Below, one piece after another: positions 61,181 to 64,000 of a stretch of DNA of 64,000 nucleotides (position 1 is the stretch's first letter; every line of letters begins with the position of its first letter). The stretch lies in NCBI RefSeq assembly GCF_002224125.1, contig NZ_NCSM01000004.1, positions 302,130 to 366,129 of the forward strand, read 5' to 3'. This DNA is from Streptomyces sp. NBS 14/10 (GTDB taxonomy: Bacteria; Actinomycetota; Actinomycetes; Streptomycetales; Streptomycetaceae). Both the position numbers and the translations under genes were made by a program. Under the pieces are notes generated by a model. The model had not been told where the DNA came from and did not search any database. It saw nothing but the letters and a program-made list of their open reading frames with translations.

Positions 61181-61552
61181 ATGAGCACCGGTATGTGGCG
61201 GAGGGCCGCGACGGCCACCGCGACGCTGACGCTGGCGGGCACTCTGGGCTTCGGCCTGACGGCGACGGAGTCGTACGCCGCCGCCCACGGGCCGTGTTAC
61301 GACGGGCGGTGCAAGATCACCGTGTCGGCGCCCAGCAGCATCAAGGTCAACAGCCACCGCTTCGGGTTCGGGAAGCTGCGGATCACGCACGTCAGTTCCC
61401 GATCCGTGAAGATGGCGGCCACCACCACGGGCGGCGGGCGCCTGAGCGGCAGCACCAGCCCGGGCGGCACCGTCAGGCTCAACAACCTGAAGATCTCGGT
61501 GAAGTCGGTCTCCGGCCATAAGGCCAAGCTGGTGCTGACGCCCACGTCCTGA
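61181..61552 (+). CDS. small secreted protein of unknown function
   Basis: 123-residue precursor. A signal peptide (basic WRRAATAT, hydrophobic LTLAGTLGFGL, cleavage near SYAAAHG) precedes a mature part of about 90 residues. The mature part has two cysteines (CYDGRC, closely spaced), many Ser/Thr/Gly, alternating hydrophobic strands and basic residues. This suggests a small beta-rich wall or extracellular protein. AGGAGG at 61167-61173 fixes ATG 61181. I do not recognise a family. Confidence 0.8.
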   Translation: MSTGMWRRAATATATLTLAGTLGFGLTATESYAAAHGPCYDGRCKITVSAPSSIKVNSHRFGFGKLRITHVSSRSVKMAATTTGGGRLSGSTSPGGTVRLNNLKISVKSVSGHKAKLVLTPTS

Positions 61553-61565
61553 GCCCGTCGCCCGG

Positions 61566-61592
61566 CCCCGGCGCGGTTGTCCCGCGCCGGGG
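61566..61592. terminator. 11-bp perfect hairpin terminator
   Basis: CCCCGGCGCGG (61566-61576) / CCGCGCCGGGG (61582-61592), loop TTGTC. Lies exactly between the stop codons of the secreted protein gene and the convergent methyltransferase; bidirectional. Confidence 0.75.
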
Positions 61593-62246
61593 TCACGGCT
61601 TCTTGGCCGGCGGCTCCGCGATGCCGATGAAGTTCCCGGCCACGGGCCGGATACGGACCGACCACCCCAGAGCTGTGAGGTCGTCCGTGAGTGTTCGGGC
61701 GTCGTGGAACACCTTGACGATGCGGTACTGGCTGCCGTCGTCCAGTCGGCGCAGCGCGGCCGGGGCCGGCTGGTCGGCGAGGATGTCCTCCTCCGCGGCA
61801 GCGGCGGGGCCATCGTCGATGAAGATCGCTTTGCCGCCCGGTGCGAGCGCGGCGGCGACGGTGTTCCAGAACTCGGGCAACCGCCGCGGTGGAACATGGG
61901 AGAGCCAGAAGGCGAAGAACACGGTGTCGTAGCGCCGTGGCGGCCGCCACTCGAACAGGTCGGCCTCGACGAACTGGACAGTGGGGGATGCGGTACGGGC
62001 CCGGGCCAGGGCCAGCACTTCGGCTGCCGCGTCGACCGCCGTCACCGACCGCGCCCGCGCCGCGAGCCTCGGGGTCCACTGGCCCGTGCCACAGGCCAAC
62101 TCCAGCACATCCCCGGCGATCGGGAGATCGTCGACGACGGTCAGCAACGTCCGCAGCTCTTCGCGCTCCGCGTAGGGCCGGTCGTATTGGGCCGCGCCTG
62201 CCCGGTAGTAGGCCCTTTGCTCTGCCAGCAGGGCGTCGTCGTCCAT
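61593..62246 (-). CDS. class I SAM-dependent methyltransferase
   Basis: Cytosolic small-molecule methyltransferase (217 residues) with the Rossmann-type SAM fold. Motif I is DVLELACGTGQWTPRLA, motif II VTAVDAAAEVLALA, then FVEADLFEWRP and FAFWLSHVP; LAPGGKAIFIDDG is motif III. ATG 62246 follows AGAGGG; the earlier in-frame codons have no ribosome site. No substrate or pathway can be deduced from its neighbours. Confidence 0.9.
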   Translation of the reverse strand: MDDDALLAEQRAYYRAGAAQYDRPYAEREELRTLLTVVDDLPIAGDVLELACGTGQWTPRLAARARSVTAVDAAAEVLALARARTASPTVQFVEADLFEWRPPRRYDTVFFAFWLSHVPPRRLPEFWNTVAAALAPGGKAIFIDDGPAAAAEEDILADQPAPAALRRLDDGSQYRIVKVFHDARTLTDDLTALGWSVRIRPVAGNFIGIAEPPAKKP

Positions 62247-62319
62247 ATGCGTGTCCCTCTCGTCCGTGGCTTGGTCGCCACGGACACTGTCGGCCTTCAC
62301 CTTTGGGCAAGGTCAAGCG

Positions 62320-64000
62320 TCACGAGGGGCTGAGGGAGGACGGCGCGACCGTACGGTACAGGCCCACCGTCGCCAGCTGCGGCGTGGCGCGTGCGGCCAG
62401 GACGCGGATCCGGACCCGGTCGGTGCGCACCGGGGCGTTCAGCACCAGGATCCGGCTGTAGCCGACGGTCGTACCGCTCGCCGCCTGCACCCAGCCGGTG
62501 CCGTTCCAGGTGTCCACCGCGAACTCCTCGACCCGCTGGCCCCGGTTGATGTTCTCGCGGAGCAGGATCTGGTCGAAGCTCTGCGCCCGGGGCAGGTCCA
62601 GGACCACGCTGCCCGTGGTGGCCTGGCCCGCCGGGGACCAGCCGGTGGACAGGTCCTCGTCGGACAGCGCGGCGCCCGTCGGGTCCTTTCCGGGCGCCAG
62701 CAGATTGGTGCGGTAGGTGTCGCGGACGGCCGTGCCGAAGGAGGTGAGTGAGGCGAGGTCGGCGTCGGCGATCCGCCCGTCCGTGCCGGGCGGCGCGTTG
62801 AGCAGCATCACGGCGTTGCGTCCGACGGACCGCCGGTACTTGTCGACCAGCTCGGCCGCCGACTGCGGCCGCTCGCCGGGATGGTAGAACCAGCCGGGCC
62901 TGATCGAGGAGTCCGCCTCGGCCGGGAACCACTGCAGATAGCGCACATCGGACCGGCCGAGCACCGCCCGGGAACCGATGTCCTCGGCCCATGCGCCACC
63001 GGGGATCAGCCCCTCGTTGTGCGCCGTGTCCGGGTCGCCCGTCGCCGGTACGACGCTCCACTCGCCGGTCCGCGCGACGCCAGCCTCGTTGCCCACCCAC
63101 CGGGTGCCCTGCGGCCCGGCGAAGACCACGGTGTCCGGCGACAGCGCCTTGATCATCGCGAACCAGGTGGTGAAGTCGTACTTCTCGCTGATCCCCGAAC
63201 CGGCCCATGGATTGGCGCCGTCCAGCCACAGCTCGTCGATCGGCCCGTACTGGGTGAACAGTTCGTAGAGCTGGTTCAGGTAGTAGGCGTTGTAGTCGTC
63301 CTCGACGACCTCGAACGTCGGCAGGGTGCCCCGCGCCACCGCGCGGGCCCGGTCGTCGCCGGGGACCAGGGTCGGGATCGTACGCGCCGTGGGCGTGCTG
63401 GAGTTGCCGTACCGGCTCTGGCCGGCCGGGCTCGCGGGCGCGTCCTCCAGCGTGGCCTTCTCGGCGGTCGAGCGCGAGTCGGCCGGTTTGGCCTTGATCG
63501 CCGGGATGTAGGTGTCCTTGTGCCACGCCCGGGGCAGTTCGGCCCCGTCTGACGGCGACAGATAGATCCCCACCCGCAGCCCCGCCGCACGGGCCGCGCG
63601 GACGTATGTGCCGAGGATGTCCCCGCCCTGCCGTTCGCAGCCCGCCTCCCGGGCCCGCCAGTACGCGGAGGGGTCGGTGTCACGCTTCTGCGCGGCCGCG
63701 GCCCGGGCGGCGGTGGTCTCCCCGGCCTGGGCGCAGCCCGCGGTGCTGACCCACCAAGGGCTGGCGACCACGGAGTGGTTGCTGTAGCGGGTGGGGTAGA
63801 GCACGAAGCCGTCGTGGTGCTTGGCGGTGAAGATGACCTGCTTGGCCCCCATCGCCCGGTACGCACGCATCCACTGGTCCACATCGACGTTCGACGGGGC
63901 GAAGCGTGACTCCTTCTCCATGCCCGAGCCCCACTCGCGGTCGGTGAAGGTGTTCATCCCGAAGTGGGTGAAGCCGACGATGCCGCGCTGTTGCCAGGCC
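62320..64000 (-). CDS. GH29 alpha-L-fucosidase with C-terminal F5/8-type (CBM32-like) domain (5' end beyond window)
   Basis: Probably secreted glycosidase releasing alpha-L-fucose; 560 residues are visible and the N-terminus lies beyond the right edge. The sequence enters with GIVGFTHFGMNTFTDREWG, the conserved GH29 start, then QVIFTAKHHDGFVLYPTRYS. GPIDELWLDGANPW provides the nucleophile Asp. The last ~130 residues (from GKDPTGAALSDEDLSTGW) form a discoidin-like F5/8 type C sugar-binding module, ending in VGLYRTV. Signal peptide status cannot be judged. Confidence 0.9.
   Translation of the reverse strand, partial: AWQQRGIVGFTHFGMNTFTDREWGSGMEKESRFAPSNVDVDQWMRAYRAMGAKQVIFTAKHHDGFVLYPTRYSNHSVVASPWWVSTAGCAQAGETTAARAAAAQKRDTDPSAYWRAREAGCERQGGDILGTYVRAARAAGLRVGIYLSPSDGAELPRAWHKDTYIPAIKAKPADSRSTAEKATLEDAPASPAGQSRYGNSSTPTARTIPTLVPGDDRARAVARGTLPTFEVVEDDYNAYYLNQLYELFTQYGPIDELWLDGANPWAGSGISEKYDFTTWFAMIKALSPDTVVFAGPQGTRWVGNEAGVARTGEWSVVPATGDPDTAHNEGLIPGGAWAEDIGSRAVLGRSDVRYLQWFPAEADSSIRPGWFYHPGERPQSAAELVDKYRRSVGRNAVMLLNAPPGTDGRIADADLASLTSFGTAVRDTYRTNLLAPGKDPTGAALSDEDLSTGWSPAGQATTGSVVLDLPRAQSFDQILLRENINRGQRVEEFAVDTWNGTGWVQAASGTTVGYSRILVLNAPVRTDRVRIRVLAARATPQLATVGLYRTVAPSSLSPS

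Overview
The window is high-GC DNA with the coding style of a Streptomyces-like actinomycete: GTG starts, strong third-position G/C, many overlapping ATGA/GTGA junctions, and several genes that appear to start at or within a few bases of the transcript 5' end. I find about 57 protein-coding genes or remnants, no rRNA or tRNA genes, no CRISPR array, one IS200/IS605-type element and several hairpin terminators. Both edges cut a gene: an aminotransferase on the left and a GH29 alpha-L-fucosidase on the right.

Left part (1-21 kb). An aminotransferase diverges from an HxlR-type regulator. A PepSY membrane protein, a VOC protein and a histone-H1-like DNA-binding protein follow. At 4974-8936 lies an envelope-flavoured group: a MGDG-synthase/MurG-like glycosyltransferase diverging from an SDR, a DMT-family transporter and a NodB deacetylase. 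A SUKH protein and a receptor kinase start back to back from a mirror-image promoter region (9826-9857). Three consecutive kinase-PQQ genes (9866-16928) follow, and the middle one is a pseudokinase. Next come an MFS exporter, an F420/LLM oxidoreductase and a GNAT.

Middle part (20-38 kb). A FadR-type GntR regulator, with a perfect FadR-class operator, diverges from a complete oligopeptide ABC operon ending in a gamma-glutamyltransferase. After a YjbR protein, a retinol-saturase-like oxidoreductase and a Thr/Ser-dehydratase-like enzyme, there is a translationally coupled alkylation-repair operon (Ada-AlkA fusion, Ogt, AlkB) preceded by a 17-codon leader ORF. A clavaminate-synthase-like oxygenase is next. 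An AfsR/SARP regulator is here reduced to two fragments and fused to an IS200/IS605 element that lost its left end and has a ruined tnpA, yet keeps an apparently intact TnpB.

Right part (38-64 kb). Glucarate dehydratase is followed by an oxidative pentose-phosphate operon (tal-zwf-opcA-pgi-gnd, no tkt). Then come a serpin, an RNase HI with a cysteine-rich tail, an Lrp regulator diverging from an acyl-CoA dehydrogenase, an NAD kinase, a GH15 enzyme, a small toxin-antitoxin-like pair, a streptogrisin-type protease and a NUDIX-NUDIX-PCMT fusion. The stretch ends with assorted single genes (a small kinase, a SugE-type exporter, an epoxide hydrolase, a GNAT, a DUF6882-like protein, a small secreted protein and a methyltransferase).

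The most promising loci are the kinase/pseudokinase trio, the NUDIX-NUDIX-PCMT fusion, the IS-disrupted regulator with an orphaned TnpB, the glycosyltransferase/SDR/DMT/deacetylase group and the leader ORF of the alkylation-repair operon. All family calls are from reading motifs; no database search was run.
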